Origin: Acidimicrobiia bacterium
GTDB taxonomy: Bacteria > Actinomycetota > Acidimicrobiia > Acidimicrobiales > Acidimicrobilacustridaceae
DNA: 6,426 nucleotides
Reading direction: 5' to 3'
Assembly: GCA_016462055.1 (NCBI GenBank)
Contig: JAEMTX010000015.1
Coordinates: 12,177 to 18,602 of the forward strand
A program made the position numbers and the translations under genes. Below, in pieces: positions 5,772 through 6,426 of the stretch (positions are counted from its first letter, which is position 1; every line of letters begins with the position of its first letter). The notes below the pieces were generated by a model that was not told where the DNA came from, did no database searches, and saw nothing but the letters and a program-made list of their open reading frames with translations.

Positions 5772-6426
5772 GCACGCCACCTACCTACGTCGAAGGACAC
5801 GGACTACTCGCTGGCAAGAGGGTGCTTGTCACCGCGGCAGCCGGAACAGGTATTGGGTTTCAAGCGGCGAAGCGTGCAATTGAAGAAGGCGCTCAAGTTG
5901 TCATTTCCGATAAGCACGAGCGCCGCTGTGGCGAATCGGCGGCGGAACTTGGTGTTGTCGGTATTCCGTGTGACGTGACCGTCGAAGACGATGTGCAAGC
6001 ACTTGTCAAAGGTGCAGCCGAAGCGCTTGGTGGCATCGATATTTTCATCAATAACGCCGGTCTTGGCGGAGAGGTTCCGATCGTCGAGATGACTGACGAT
6101 CAATGGAGTCTCGTTCTCGATGTCACGCTGAATGGCACCTTCCGTTGTATGCGCGCCGAGATGAAGTACCTCTACGCCAATGGCGGCGGGGTCATCGTGA
6201 ATAATGCGTCGGTGCTCGGTTGGCGGGCCCAAGAAGGTCAGGCTCATTACGCCGCAGCGAAGGCCGGCGTGATGGCGCTCACGCGTTGTGCCGCGATTGA
6301 AGCCGCACCGCACGATGTGCGCATTAACGCAGTGGCCCCGAGCCTCGCGATGCATCCGTTTCTGGCCAAGACCACCACAGAAGAAACGCTTGCTGAACTC
6401 ACCAAGCGTGAAGCATTCGGTCGTGC
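5768..6426 (+). CDS. ipdF: Short-chain dehydrogenase/reductase, IpdF-like, 3' partial
   Basis: NAD(P)-dependent SDR, cut by the window end after 219 residues (family length about 250-265). Motifs: cofactor loop TAAAGTGIG at 22-30 (a variant of TGxxxGIG), CDVT at 68-71, NNAG at 95-98, Asn122 in the helix-4 position, Ser148 in NNASVLG, and catalytic YAAAK at 161-165, then RINAVAPS at 185-192. All four tetrad residues are present, so it should be active. The combination VEGHGLLAGK near the N-terminus, TAAAGTGIGF, NNASVLGWRAQ and HYAAAKAGVMALTRC strongly recalls IpdF (Rv3559c), assigned to steroid C/D-ring (HIP-CoA) degradation as a dehydrogenase of a ring-hydroxylated intermediate. That assignment is from memory. 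The start ATG overlaps the stop of the FadE30-like gene, and AAGGAG at 5751-5756 lies eleven bases upstream. If the specific call is wrong, it is still an SDR acting in an acyl-CoA pathway. Confidence 0.85.
   Translation, partial: MSTPPTYVEGHGLLAGKRVLVTAAAGTGIGFQAAKRAIEEGAQVVISDKHERRCGESAAELGVVGIPCDVTVEDDVQALVKGAAEALGGIDIFINNAGLGGEVPIVEMTDDQWSLVLDVTLNGTFRCMRAEMKYLYANGGGVIVNNASVLGWRAQEGQAHYAAAKAGVMALTRCAAIEAAPHDVRINAVAPSLAMHPFLAKTTTEETLAELTKREAFGR

Noticed and set aside
5804..6355. 183-codon open frame on the - strand inside the SDR gene
   Set aside because: It lies wholly opposite a gene with clear SDR motifs, has no recognisable domain and is a typical antisense shadow in GC-rich DNA.
1..6426. 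Mobile element, CRISPR array or defence system
   Set aside because: No transposase, integrase, terminal inverted repeats, regularly spaced repeats or defence-type domains were seen on either strand.

Overview
The window looks like chromosomal DNA from an actinobacterium. Evidence: moderately GC-rich sequence (judged by eye, not computed), all genes on the + strand with 4-base ATGA overlaps and GGAGG-type ribosome binding sites, an actinobacterial-style fused LivH-LivM permease, and an acyl-CoA dehydrogenase/SDR pair that reads like mycobacterial FadE30/IpdF. The moderate GC and the divergence from mycobacterial sequences as I remember them suggest an environmental lineage such as Acidimicrobiia, but that placement is inference.

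Bases 1-3521 hold the end of a branched-chain-amino-acid-type (HAAT/Liv) ABC importer operon. It contains a 5'-truncated fused permease (LivH + LivM), the ATPase LivG, the ATPase LivF and a 118-residue protein with two predicted membrane helices. The first three genes are joined by two 4-base ATGA overlaps. The small membrane-protein gene follows after 25 bases with its own strong ribosome binding site. No substrate-binding protein (LivK) is visible; it may lie upstream. The operon ends at a 15-bp hairpin with a GAGA loop at 3550-3583.

Bases 3522-3672 are the only sizeable non-coding gap (151 bases). It holds the hairpin, then a weak promoter-like stretch with small inverted repeats, then the ribosome binding site of the next gene.

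Bases 3673-6426 form a second, catabolic operon: an amidohydrolase_2-fold protein, an acyl-CoA dehydrogenase and a short-chain dehydrogenase cut by the window end. The last two resemble FadE30 and IpdF, which are adjacent and in the same order in the KstR2 regulon of Mycobacterium tuberculosis, where they act on the CoA-activated C/D-ring remnant of steroids (HIP-CoA). The likely role here is breakdown of a steroid- or alicyclic-ring-derived acyl-CoA.

The most interesting item is the first gene of this operon. It keeps the overall amidohydrolase_2 pattern, but by eye it has lost four of the five usual metal-binding/catalytic residues (both His of HxH, the middle His and the Asp of the GSDxP motif). 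It is either a pseudoenzyme or an enzyme with different chemistry, and it sits next to a steroid-type fadE30-ipdF pair. I see no RNA genes, CRISPR arrays, insertion sequences or integration sites.
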